The notes beneath the pieces were generated by a model. That model was not told the origin of the DNA and searched no databases. It worked only from the letters and a program-made list of their open reading frames with translations. Position numbers and translations under genes: made by a program. Source: Sva-07 sp963793335 (GTDB lineage Bacteria > Actinomycetota > Acidimicrobiia > Acidimicrobiales > Ilumatobacteraceae). Taken from it: a stretch of 64,000 nt of DNA. Shown piece by piece: positions 1 to 7,663 of this stretch; the stretch's first letter is position 1, and each line of letters begins with the position of its first letter. The stretch is taken from the NCBI GenBank assembly GCA_963793335.1, contig CAWBZS010000001.1, positions 930,001 to 994,000 of the forward strand. The letters are read 5' to 3'.

Positions 1-120
1 ATGGGCTGGACGGTCACCGACCGTCAGGTCCACACGGTCGAGCACGGCATCAGCTACCACGAGCACGTCCTCGTCAAGGCCCACCGGCCCACTGGAGCCA
101 GCACTGACTTCGTGCGGTGA
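1..120 (+). CDS. C-terminal end of an unidentified protein (partial)
   Basis: An open frame runs from the window edge to a TGA at 118-120 and gives 39 residues, including the stretch WTVTDRQVHTVEHGISYHEH. The ATG at base 1 may be an internal methionine, because the gene probably begins before the window. The residues are too few to name a family. It lies upstream of, and on the same strand as, the glycosyltransferase at 238, so it may belong to the same locus. Bases 121-224 hold no gene that I can see. Confidence 0.4.
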   Translation: MGWTVTDRQVHTVEHGISYHEHVLVKAHRPTGASTDFVR

Positions 121-224
121 GTTCTCCTGGCGGCAGGTGCACTCACCTCTCACCGCAAGGCGATGTCGGCATGGTGCCGCATAGAACCCCGCGCGACCAT
201 TACCCGGTGGTAACCGTCCGCCGA

Positions 225-230
225 TAACCT
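225..230 (+). promoter_or_regulatory. -10 box for a leaderless transcript
   Basis: TAACCT ends 7 bases before the ATG at 238. With a -10 box at this distance, transcription would start at or next to the start codon, which fits the absence of a Shine-Dalgarno sequence. The same arrangement recurs throughout the window. Confidence 0.6.
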
Positions 231-237
231 CGCTCGG

Positions 238-1532
238 ATGTCGACGGCCGGTCCCGATCCTGATGCTCCGCTCAAGATCGCGTACCTGACGTACCGCGGC
301 AAGCCCCACGTCGGTGGCCAAGGCGTCTACACCCGCCATCTCACCAAGGCACTCGCCGACCTCGGTCACAGCGTCGAGGTGTTCGGCGGGCAGCCCTATC
401 CGATCCTCGACGACCGCATCACGCTCACCAAGCTGCCAAGCCTCGACACGTTCAACGACTACTTCCCCGGCCGCTTCCCGGGCTTCTGGGAACTGAAGAC
501 CCGTGACGACCTCCTCGAGATGGCTGCCTTCATGACCGGAGTGTTCCCGGAGCCGCTCGCGTTCAGCGCTCGCGCCGCCCGTGAACTCATCCCCGCGCGA
601 GCGAATTCGACCTGGTGCACGACAACCAGTGCCTCGGGTATGGCATCTCCAAGATCGAGAAGACGATCCCGACCATCGTCACGCTGCACCACCCGATCAC
701 CAAGGACCGCGAGCTCGAAATGAGCCACGCCAAGACCCTGCCGAAGCGTCTGTCTGTCGGTCGGTGGTATTCGTTCGTCAAGATGCAGGGCAAGGTCGCT
801 GCGAAGATGCCGCGCATCGTGGTGGTCAGCCAGAATTCGATCGACGACATCCACACCGACATGGGCGTCAGCAAGGATCGGATGCGACTGGTGCCGGTGG
901 GCGTCGATCCCGACCTGTTCAGGCCGCTCGACCACGTCACGCGACGACCGGGGCGCCTGATCACCACTGCGTCGGCCGACGTCGCCCTCAAGGGTCTGTC
1001 GTACCTGTTGCACGCCATGGCAAAACTGCGCACCGAACGCGACGTCACCCTCACCATCATCGGCAAACCGCGTCCCGGCCACTCGATGGACCTCATCGAC
1101 TCCTACGGGCTCGCCCCACACATCGAGTTCGTGTCGGGCGTGAGCGACGAGCGCATCGTCGAGTTGTACGCCGAAGCCGAGATGGCCGTCGTGCCGAGCC
1201 TGTACGAAGGCTTCAGCCTCCCCGCGATCGAGGCGATGTGCACCGCAACGCCGTTGGTGGCGACCGATGGCGGTGCCCTCCCCGAGGTCACCGGCACCGA
1301 CGGTGACACCGTGCTGCAGTGCCCGGCCGGCGATGCCGATGCGCTCACCACGACGATCGCCAGGGGCCTCGATGACCCCGAACTCCGGGCCCGAATCGGA
1401 GCCGCTGGACGCCAACGCGTCCTCGAGCGCTGGACGTGGACCAAGTGCGCACAGGAGACGGTCGAGCAGTACCGAGAGGTCCTGGCGATGCCGCAGAACG
1501 TCGACAAGCTCCGCGCCAACGGTCGGATCTGA
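238..1532 (+). CDS. Glycosyltransferase family 4, single-base frameshift
   Basis: A GT-B fold glycosyltransferase, expected to transfer a sugar from a nucleotide donor in the cytoplasm; acceptor unknown. The N-terminal acceptor half has the typical KIAYLTYRGKPHVGGQGVYT opening. The donor half carries the family E-x7-E motif (EGFSLPAIE, bases 1205-1231). The two halves are in different frames: the first stays open to 723, while the second is coding from about base 597 (SEFDLVHDNQCLGYG). Adding one base to the CCCC run at 591-594 restores a continuous protein of about 431 residues, near normal family length. The stop overlaps nothing, and the methyltransferase ATG follows one base later, so the genes are co-transcribed. 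Confidence 0.85.
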
Positions 1533-1533
1533 G

Positions 1534-2271
1534 ATGCTCACGATCAGGTTCGACCAGCTCGGGCTCGCGCCCGGCGACCGCGTCCTCGACGTCGGCGCCG
1601 GCTTCGGTCGCCACATCTTCGAGTGCGCACGCCGGGGTGCCGACGTGGTGGCACTCGACTACGCCGAGGACGAAGTGGTCCAGACCCGAGCCACCCTCGG
1701 CGGAATGGTCGACGCCGGTGAGGTCGACATCGAGCGTTTCAAGGGCGTCTTGCGCGGTGATGCCACCAATCTCCCGTTCGCCGACGATTCGTTCGACGTG
1801 GTGATCACCTCCGAGGTGCTCGAACACATCCAGGACGACGTAGCGGCGATCGCCGAGATGGTCCGGGTGCTCAAGCCCGGCGGCCAGTTCGCTGCGACCG
1901 TCCCGGCGTGGCTCCCCGAGAAGATCAACTGGATGCTGTCCGACGAGTACCACGCCCCCAAGAGCGAAGGTGGCCACGTCCGCATCTACAGCGCTACCGA
2001 ACTCGACGCCAAGCTGCGCACCGCTGGGCTCGCGACGCGTGGGCGCCACCGTGCGCACGCACTGCACTCGCCGTACTGGTGGCTCAAGTGCGCCGTCGGG
2101 CCCCGCAACGACGACCACGCGGCGGTCACGAAGTACCGCGAGTTCCTCGAATGGGACATCACCGAGCAACCTGCGGTCACCCGAGTCGCCGACAGAGTGC
2201 TCTCCCCCGTGCTCGGCAAGAGCATCGTGTTCTACGGCACCAAGGCGTCGAAGGAGCAGCGCAGTTCGTGA
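1534..2271 (+). CDS. Class I SAM-dependent methyltransferase
   Basis: A 245-residue soluble methyltransferase with a Rossmann SAM-binding core. Motif I is VLDVGAGFGRH near residue 15, followed by VVALDYA, and the post-motif LPFADDSFDVVITSEVLEH is typical of the Methyltransf_11 group. The substrate cannot be read from the sequence. The gene sits between a GT4 glycosyltransferase and an alpha/alpha-toroid protein, so a glycan or glycolipid acceptor is a reasonable guess. The ATG at 1534 follows the upstream stop by one base. Its own stop overlaps the next GTG start (GTGA), indicating translational coupling. Confidence 0.88.
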   Translation: MLTIRFDQLGLAPGDRVLDVGAGFGRHIFECARRGADVVALDYAEDEVVQTRATLGGMVDAGEVDIERFKGVLRGDATNLPFADDSFDVVITSEVLEHIQDDVAAIAEMVRVLKPGGQFAATVPAWLPEKINWMLSDEYHAPKSEGGHVRIYSATELDAKLRTAGLATRGRHRAHALHSPYWWLKCAVGPRNDDHAAVTKYREFLEWDITEQPAVTRVADRVLSPVLGKSIVFYGTKASKEQRSS

Positions 2272-3284
2272 AGCACGTCGCCCACCTCCCGGGTGTGCTG
2301 TCGGCCGACGAGTTGCACACCACTGGCGAACACCTGGTGTCGCTGCAGCTCGACACGGGGATGATCCCCTGGTTCCCCGGTGGCCACTGCGATCCGTGGA
2401 ACCACGTCGAGTCGGCAATGGCCCTCGATGTTGCCGGCTTCCACGACGAGGCGGAGCATGCGTACGAGTGGCTCGCCGACACCCAGCGACCAGATGGCTC
2501 CTGGCACGCGTACTACCACAGCGACGGCACGGTCGAAGATGCCAAGCTCGACACCAACGTGTGTGCCTACATCGCCACCGGGGTCACCCATCATCTTCGG
2601 CTCACGTGGGATCGTGGCTTCGCGGAGAATCTGTGGCCGACCGTCGAGCGGGCGCTCGAGTTCGTGCTGGCACAGCGCCGCTCCGACGGGCTACCGCTGT
2701 GGGCGGTGGAGAGCGATCGCCGGCCCTGGAACTACGCCCTCCTCACCGGCACGTCCAGTATCCAGCACGCGCTGCGCTGCGGGGCTCGCCTCGGCGAGCG
2801 GGTCGGAGAGGCTCGACCGGGATGGATCGAAGCCGCCGACGTGATGGCCGAGGCGGCGCGCCACCGCCCCGAGGCGTTCGAACCCAAGACCCGTTGGGCG
2901 ATGGACTGGTACTACCCGGTGCTCACCGGGGTGCTCACGGGCGAAGCGGCCAAGGCTCGACTTGCCGAGGGTTGGGACACCTTCGCGATGGAAGGCCTCG
3001 GTATCCGGTGTGTGAGCGACGAACCGTGGATCACCGCATCAGAGACCGCCGAGTGTGCTCTGGCGTACGCGGCGATCGGCGATCTGTCGACCGCCACCGA
3101 CCTGCTCACCTGGACACGCACGCACCGACGGGACGACGGCTCGTACTGGACCGGCATCGTGTACCCCGAACCGGTGCTGTTCCCGTTCGACGAGCACACG
3201 TCGTACACCGCCGCTGCGGTCGTCCTCGCGGTCGATGCCATCACTCGGGCGACACCGGCCAGCGACGTCTTCCTCCCCTTCTGA
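2268..3284 (+). CDS. Prenyltransferase/squalene-cyclase-like alpha/alpha-toroid protein
   Basis: A 338-residue protein rich in paired helices with repeat-like segments such as RPDGSWHAYYH and RRDDGSYWTGI, which resemble the QW-type repeats of terpene cyclases and prenyltransferases or the barrel of six-hairpin glycosidases. I see no DxDD cyclase motif, so catalysis as a terpene cyclase is not supported. The GTG start overlaps the upstream stop by four bases. As the third gene of the GT4-methyltransferase unit it probably works on, or binds, the same product. No signal peptide or membrane segment is apparent. Confidence 0.7.
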   Translation: MKHVAHLPGVLSADELHTTGEHLVSLQLDTGMIPWFPGGHCDPWNHVESAMALDVAGFHDEAEHAYEWLADTQRPDGSWHAYYHSDGTVEDAKLDTNVCAYIATGVTHHLRLTWDRGFAENLWPTVERALEFVLAQRRSDGLPLWAVESDRRPWNYALLTGTSSIQHALRCGARLGERVGEARPGWIEAADVMAEAARHRPEAFEPKTRWAMDWYYPVLTGVLTGEAAKARLAEGWDTFAMEGLGIRCVSDEPWITASETAECALAYAAIGDLSTATDLLTWTRTHRRDDGSYWTGIVYPEPVLFPFDEHTSYTAAAVVLAVDAITRATPASDVFLPF

Positions 3285-3315
3285 CGTCGCCTCGACGCAC
3301 CACGCCCACCCCCAC

Positions 3316-3358
3316 GCGATGAGTCTCCGCGCGACCCGTTCGCGCGAAGACTCATCGC
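3316..3358 (+). repeat. 43-bp palindromic repeat, copy 1 (plus orientation)
   Basis: Left arm of 19 bases beginning gcgatgagtctcc, loop CCCGT, and a right arm complementary to it with one mismatch. It forms a pair with the copy at 3378, in the same orientation, start to start 62 bases. It lies between the toroid gene stop and plsC. The loop CCCGT fixes the orientation. Confidence 0.9.
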
Positions 3359-3377
3359 TTCGAGGGCCGACCACCAC

Positions 3378-3420
3378 GCGATGAGTTTCCGTGCGACCCG
3401 TTCGCGCGAAGACTCATCGC
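3378..3420 (+). repeat. 43-bp palindromic repeat, copy 2 (plus orientation)
   Basis: Same size, arms and CCCGT loop as copy 1, 19 bases after it. Both copies are followed by CTTCGAG-like sequence, so the repeated unit is longer than the palindrome itself. Confidence 0.9.
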
Positions 3421-3446
3421 TTCGAGGTCGGGGGTGGGTCGGCTGT

Positions 3447-3452
3447 TACCTT
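3447..3452 (+). promoter_or_regulatory. -10 box for leaderless plsC transcript
   Basis: TACCTT ends 8 bases before the GTG at 3461. This supports 3461 over the upstream in-frame GTG at 3434, which would lie before the promoter and next to the repeat. Confidence 0.55.
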
Positions 3453-3460
3453 GCTCTGCT

Positions 3461-4216
3461 GTGAAGTCGACGCTTGCACGCACGGTGTTCTCTGTCTGGA
3501 GCTGGATCGTGCTCGGGGTGGTGGTGATCGTTTGGACACCGATGGTGGCCATCGTGCGGCTGGTCACGATGCCATTCGACAGGGGTGCATACGCAGCCGG
3601 CTACCTGTTCCGCAAGCTCACCGTCGTGCACGAACGCCTCACGCCGTTGTGGAAGTTCCGCACCTCCGGCACCCTGCCCGACGACATGCGTCGCCCGTAC
3701 GTCGTGGTCTCCAACCACGAGAGTTTCGTCGACATCCTGTTGATCTCGCACCTTCCCACCGAGATGAAATGGATGTCGAAGATCGAGATCCTGCGCATCC
3801 CGCTGGTCGGCTGGATGATGAGACTTGCTCGCGACATACCCCTCGAACGTGGCGATGCAGCTTCGACCGCGAAAGCACTGGAAGCCTCGAGTGAACGACT
3901 CGACTCGAACGTGTCGGTGATGATCTTCCCGGAGGGCACCCGCTCGAAGACCGGCGAGCTGCGCGAGTTCAAGTCCGGTGCGTTCCGCCTCGCCATCGAA
4001 CACCAGGTGCCGATCCTTCCGCTGGCTGTCTACGGCACACGAGACGCGCTGCGCAAGCACGACTGGCGGCTCGGCTACGCCGAAGCAGAGGTGCGAGTGC
4101 TCGACCCCGTACCCACCGAAGGTCTCACCATGGACGACATGCCTGGGCTGCGTGCACAGGTGCGCACCATCATCAGCGACGCGCGCGACGACCTTCGTCG
4201 CGAGTTCGACGACTGA
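3461..4216 (+). CDS. plsC: 1-acyl-sn-glycerol-3-phosphate acyltransferase (PlsC family)
   Basis: This family acylates lysophosphatidate to phosphatidate in membrane phospholipid synthesis. The 251-residue protein has an N-terminal hydrophobic segment (about residues 10-35) for membrane anchoring. The catalytic H-x4-D motif is NHESFVD (His86, Asp91), and the substrate-binding motif FPEGTRS lies near residues 156-162. Length and motif spacing are normal for PlsC. The start at GTG 3461 is chosen because a -10 box lies 8 bases upstream. It is followed 18 bases later by an MFS transporter on the same strand. A paralogue with a different acceptor cannot be excluded. Confidence 0.88.
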   Translation: MKSTLARTVFSVWSWIVLGVVVIVWTPMVAIVRLVTMPFDRGAYAAGYLFRKLTVVHERLTPLWKFRTSGTLPDDMRRPYVVVSNHESFVDILLISHLPTEMKWMSKIEILRIPLVGWMMRLARDIPLERGDAASTAKALEASSERLDSNVSVMIFPEGTRSKTGELREFKSGAFRLAIEHQVPILPLAVYGTRDALRKHDWRLGYAEAEVRVLDPVPTEGLTMDDMPGLRAQVRTIISDARDDLRREFDD

Positions 4217-4234
4217 CCCGGGTACTCACCCGAC

Positions 4235-5413
4235 ATGGCCTTTCAGGCACCCGTCCGCCTGCTCGCGGCGGCGAAGCCGTCGGTGCCCGCCGCGCTGCTG
4301 GTCGCGATCGCGTCGAGCACCGCGGTGTTCGCCGCCACCCCGTTCCTGCTCCCCGCGGTCTCCGACGAGTTCGGGGTCTCCGTCAGTGCCGCCGGCTGGA
4401 TGTCCACCACGCAGCTCGCCGGCTTCGTCGTTGCGTCCTGGGTCGGCGGTCGATTCCTCCGACCCATCCGTTCGGTGTTCGTCATCGGGACCGTGATCGG
4501 TGTGCTGGCCAATCTGTGCTCGGCGGCCGCTCCGTCGTTCGAACTCCTGGCAGCCACGAGGTTCGCCAGCGGTGTGTCGCTCGGTCTGGCCGCGTGGATT
4601 GCCTGGCAGGCCGCATTCGGCGACTCCTCCAAGACCGGCGACGTTGCCGTGGTCGGCCCCATCGTCGGCATGGTGGTGGCACCGTTGATCGTGCTGATGC
4701 TCGAGTCGATCGGCCTGCGATGGCTGTTCGTCGGGCTCGCAGTCGTCACCGCAACACCGCTGATCTGGGCGCGTCAGGTCGCCTCGGTCGACCGGCTCCG
4801 ACCGCACCGCAGCCGTCACCACCCGACTCGTGCCGCTCGAGCGATCCTCGTCGCGCTCGCACTGATCACCCTCGGCGGATCGTCGGTGTTCGTCTACGGC
4901 GCAGCGATCGGACGAGACCTCGACGGCCTCTCGCCACTCACGGTGTCGCTGCTCTTCAGCGGCAACGCCATCGCCAGCATTCCATCGGCGAGATGGACCG
5001 GTCGTCGAGGACCTGCGGGCGCGTGGTTCATCGCGACCGCGGCGTGTGCGCTCGCGATCGCCGCATCGCGCAGCGGCGCAGTGTTCGCCGTCGCGATCGT
5101 CGGGTGGGGCTTCGTGTTCTTCATGGGGGTACCGGCGGCGTTCAATCTGCTCGCCGCGCGGTCGAACTTTCCAGAGGAGCGCGCAGGTGATGCCCAAGCG
5201 ATGATGGCACTGGGCCGGGTATTCGGACCCGTGATGGGTGGTGCGTTGCTGGCCGCTGGGTCCGAGGGCACCCTCGGTGTGGTTGCGGCTGCGGTGATGT
5301 CATTCGGTGGGCTCGTACTGCTCTACGTCGACCGACAGCGGTTCGTGGTGGTCCGCCAGTTCGGCAACTGGGCGGCGACGCGAGCGTCAGTCGACGCGAC
5401 GCAACACACGTAG
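4235..5413 (+). CDS. MFS transporter
   Basis: A 392-residue integral membrane protein with about twelve hydrophobic segments and the organisation of a drug/metabolite major-facilitator permease. The early segment PAVSDEFGVSVSAAGWMSTTQ, between the first two helices, resembles the periplasmic loop of DHA-type exporters. Substrate unknown. It follows plsC by 18 bases and may share its transcript. Its 3' end overlaps the convergent methyltransferase at 5387 by 27 bases. Confidence 0.8.
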   Translation: MAFQAPVRLLAAAKPSVPAALLVAIASSTAVFAATPFLLPAVSDEFGVSVSAAGWMSTTQLAGFVVASWVGGRFLRPIRSVFVIGTVIGVLANLCSAAAPSFELLAATRFASGVSLGLAAWIAWQAAFGDSSKTGDVAVVGPIVGMVVAPLIVLMLESIGLRWLFVGLAVVTATPLIWARQVASVDRLRPHRSRHHPTRAARAILVALALITLGGSSVFVYGAAIGRDLDGLSPLTVSLLFSGNAIASIPSARWTGRRGPAGAWFIATAACALAIAASRSGAVFAVAIVGWGFVFFMGVPAAFNLLAARSNFPEERAGDAQAMMALGRVFGPVMGGALLAAGSEGTLGVVAAAVMSFGGLVLLYVDRQRFVVVRQFGNWAATRASVDATQHT

Positions 5414-6037
5414 CGACCCGGTGCTCGACACCATCCGGAATCGGCCCGACTCCAGCGCAGGCCGGAAGATCTGCTCGTACGGAGGACGGCCGCCGTCGGC
5501 CGGGTCGGGGAACACGTCGTGGATGGCGAGCGTGCCGCCGACGGCGACATGGGGTGCCCACCCCTCGTAGTCGAGGCGTGCCGGCTCCTCACCGTGGCCG
5601 CCGTCGATGAACACCATCGACAGCGGCGTGGTCCAGGTCGATGCCACCGCCGGCGAGGTGCCGACGACCGCGATCACGGTGGCTTCGAGGTGGGCGTCGT
5701 GAATCGCTGCCCGGAAGAACGGCAGCGTGTCCATCTGCCCGATTCGCTGGTCGACCACCTCGGCGTCGTGATGATCCCAGCCCGCCTGGTTCTCCTCGGA
5801 GCCGCGATGGTGATCGACTGCGAACACCACGCGACCGGCGGACTCGGCAGCATCGCCCAGCCAGATCGTCGACCGCCCGCAGTAGGAGCCGAGTTCGAGC
5901 ATCGGTGCGTTGGGCACGGCCGCCGCCGCATCCATGGCCGCAACCCACAGCGCATCGCCTTCGTCGGCAGGCATGAAGCCCTTGGTCGCAAGCGCCAACG
6001 CTCGGCGCTCGGGCTCGATCCCGACCGGTCGGGTCAC
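5387..6037 (-). CDS. Class I SAM-dependent methyltransferase (Methyltransf_24-like)
   Basis: A 216-residue protein with a SAM-binding start MLELGSYCGRSTIWLG and the acidic strand end SMVFIDGGHGEEP, typical of the small O-methyltransferase-like family often found beside sugar-modifying enzymes. HDVFPDP near the C-terminus is a common metal-adjacent signature of this group. The GTG start overlaps the stop of the upstream nitroreductase (GTGA), so the two are translated as a unit. Substrate unknown. The 3' end overlaps the convergent MFS gene by 27 bases. Confidence 0.75.
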   Translation of the reverse strand: MTRPVGIEPERRALALATKGFMPADEGDALWVAAMDAAAAVPNAPMLELGSYCGRSTIWLGDAAESAGRVVFAVDHHRGSEENQAGWDHHDAEVVDQRIGQMDTLPFFRAAIHDAHLEATVIAVVGTSPAVASTWTTPLSMVFIDGGHGEEPARLDYEGWAPHVAVGGTLAIHDVFPDPADGGRPPYEQIFRPALESGRFRMVSSTGSLRVLRRVD

Positions 6038-6687
6038 CAGGTGTCCCAGTGGATGATCGTGTCGGGGTCCGGACGCATCGCCCGCTTGAAGTCGGTGCCG
6101 ATCGTGTGGGCGAGCGGGCTCAGGCATGCCTGTTGGACCTCGTCGAACGGGATGCCCACCACCTCGGCCACCTCCTGCTCCATCATCAGCGAGATCGTGG
6201 TCCACGCCGTGCCCAGCCCGCGAGCGTGGGCGGCGAGCATGAAGCTCCACATCCCCGGCAGGATGTTGCCCATCGAGGACGCTGCCATCATCGCCGGTGC
6301 CCCGTCGACACGGCCCGCGGTGCAGCCGATCACGATGGCGGGCGCCTCGGACAGGTGCTCGGACAGGTACGTCGCCGAGTCGACGACGCGGGCCTGCTGG
6401 GCCTGCTCGGCATCTCCAGCCTTCTCGACGGCGCCAGCGAACACCGGCAGCGACCGGTAGACCTCCCAGCACTTGGCGTAGATCTCGCCGAGGGCAGCCC
6501 GTTTGCCGGCGTCCTTGACGACCACGAACTGCATGGTCATGTTGTTGGAGCCCGACGGTGCCTGCATCGCGGTGGCCACACAGTCGCGGATCAGGTCATC
6601 GTCGACAGGTCGGGAGAAGTCGAGGCGTTTGCGCACCGCACGGGTGGTGTTCAGGACGTCGTCAGCGGACAGGTCGAGCAGAGTCAT
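6034..6687 (-). CDS. Nitroreductase family protein (FMN-dependent)
   Basis: A 217-residue flavoprotein of the nitroreductase fold. The N-terminal RAVRKRLDFSRPV and MQAPSGSNNMTMQFVVV match the FMN-phosphate-binding regions, and GLGTAWTTI is the usual C-terminal flavin contact. Such enzymes reduce nitro-aromatics, quinones or enone-type compounds using NAD(P)H; the physiological substrate is not evident. The ATG at 6687 has a TACAGT -10 box 6 bases upstream on the minus strand, suggesting a leaderless message. Only 24 bases separate it from divergent tesB. Confidence 0.85.
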   Translation of the reverse strand: MTLLDLSADDVLNTTRAVRKRLDFSRPVDDDLIRDCVATAMQAPSGSNNMTMQFVVVKDAGKRAALGEIYAKCWEVYRSLPVFAGAVEKAGDAEQAQQARVVDSATYLSEHLSEAPAIVIGCTAGRVDGAPAMMAASSMGNILPGMWSFMLAAHARGLGTAWTTISLMMEQEVAEVVGIPFDEVQQACLSPLAHTIGTDFKRAMRPDPDTIIHWDTW

Positions 6688-6693
6688 GGGTCG

Positions 6694-6703
6694 ACTGTAG
6701 GAC
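6694..6703. promoter_or_regulatory. Overlapping divergent -10 boxes
   Basis: On the minus strand TACAGT (6699-6694) ends 6 bases before the nitroreductase ATG. On the plus strand TAGGAC (6698-6703) ends 8 bases before the tesB ATG, a weaker match lacking the final T. The two boxes share two bases in a 24-base gap. Confidence 0.45.
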
Positions 6704-6711
6704 GTGCCAAC

Positions 6712-7617
6712 ATGGCAGCTGCCATGGAGACCCCCGCCGCCAACCGCCCGAGCCCCAGCGCCAACCAGGCTGCGCTCGACGACCTGGTCACCCTGCTCGA
6801 CCTCGAGGCAATCGAGGTCAACATCTTCCGCGGCCGGTCACCCGACGAGAACCGCCAACGGGTGTTCGGTGGCCAGGTTGCCGGCCAGGCGCTGGTGGCA
6901 GCCGCTCGAACCATCGACGAACCCAACCGGCTCGTGCACTCGTTGCACGCCTACTTTCTGCGACCCGGCGATCCGACGGTCCCGATCCTCTACGAGGTCG
7001 ATCGAATCCGTGACGGACGAAGCTTCTCCACGCGCCGAGTCGTTGCAATCCAGCACGGCAAGGCGATCTTCAACCTGCAGGCGAGCTTCCACGACGACGA
7101 GCCGGGCCCCGATCATCAACTGGCGATGCCCACCGGCATGGGCGACCCCCAGGACCTCGCCGACTTCCACACTCGCATGGCGCCATTCGCCGAACAGATC
7201 GGCGAGTGGTACCACCGGCCCCGGCCGATCGACCTTCGCTACGTCGGCGGCGACCCCACCACCAGGCGCGGTCAGTCGACCAACGAGCAGCACGTGTGGC
7301 TGCGCGCCGATGGTGTCCTCCCCGATGATCCGGTGCTCCACGCCTGCGTGGTCACCTACGCGAGCGACATGACGCTCCTCGACACCACACTGCTGCCGTT
7401 CGGCCTCGACTGGGACACACCCGGGATGCAGATGGCCAGCGTCGACCATGCAATGTGGTTTCACCGCCCGTTCCGTGCCGACGACTGGCTCCTGTACGCG
7501 CAGCGCGCCGTGTCGACGTCGTCGGCTCGCGGACTCGCACGGGGTTCGCTCTTCACCCGTGACGGCCACCTCGCTGTCAGCGTCGTGCAAGAGGGCCTGA
7601 CTCGACTGACCGGCTGA
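6712..7617 (+). CDS. tesB: Acyl-CoA thioesterase II
   Basis: A double hot-dog thioesterase that hydrolyses acyl-CoA to free fatty acid and CoA. The 301-residue protein has the N-terminal FGGQVAGQALVAAARTI and the LHAYFLRPGDP signature of TesB, and in the second half the YASDMTLLDTTLLPFG and WFHRPFRADDWLLY segments of the second hot-dog domain with its catalytic Asp-Thr-Gln network region. Full length for the family. ATG 6712 is used; an in-frame ATG at 6724 is also possible. Confidence 0.9.
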   Translation: MAAAMETPAANRPSPSANQAALDDLVTLLDLEAIEVNIFRGRSPDENRQRVFGGQVAGQALVAAARTIDEPNRLVHSLHAYFLRPGDPTVPILYEVDRIRDGRSFSTRRVVAIQHGKAIFNLQASFHDDEPGPDHQLAMPTGMGDPQDLADFHTRMAPFAEQIGEWYHRPRPIDLRYVGGDPTTRRGQSTNEQHVWLRADGVLPDDPVLHACVVTYASDMTLLDTTLLPFGLDWDTPGMQMASVDHAMWFHRPFRADDWLLYAQRAVSTSSARGLARGSLFTRDGHLAVSVVQEGLTRLTG

Positions 7618-7663
7618 GCGCGACGTCTCATCGCAGGCCGATCCCCACCAAGATGGAGCGGTG

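Noticed and set aside
3316..3420. CRISPR-like array (43-base repeats with 19-base spacers)
   Set aside because: Only two units per site, strongly palindromic repeats, spacers of about 20 bases that resemble each other, and no cas genes in the window.
6049..6711. In-frame upstream extension of tesB through the nitroreductase gene
   Set aside because: TesB proteins begin close to ATG 6712, and the extension is antisense to a clear nitroreductase.
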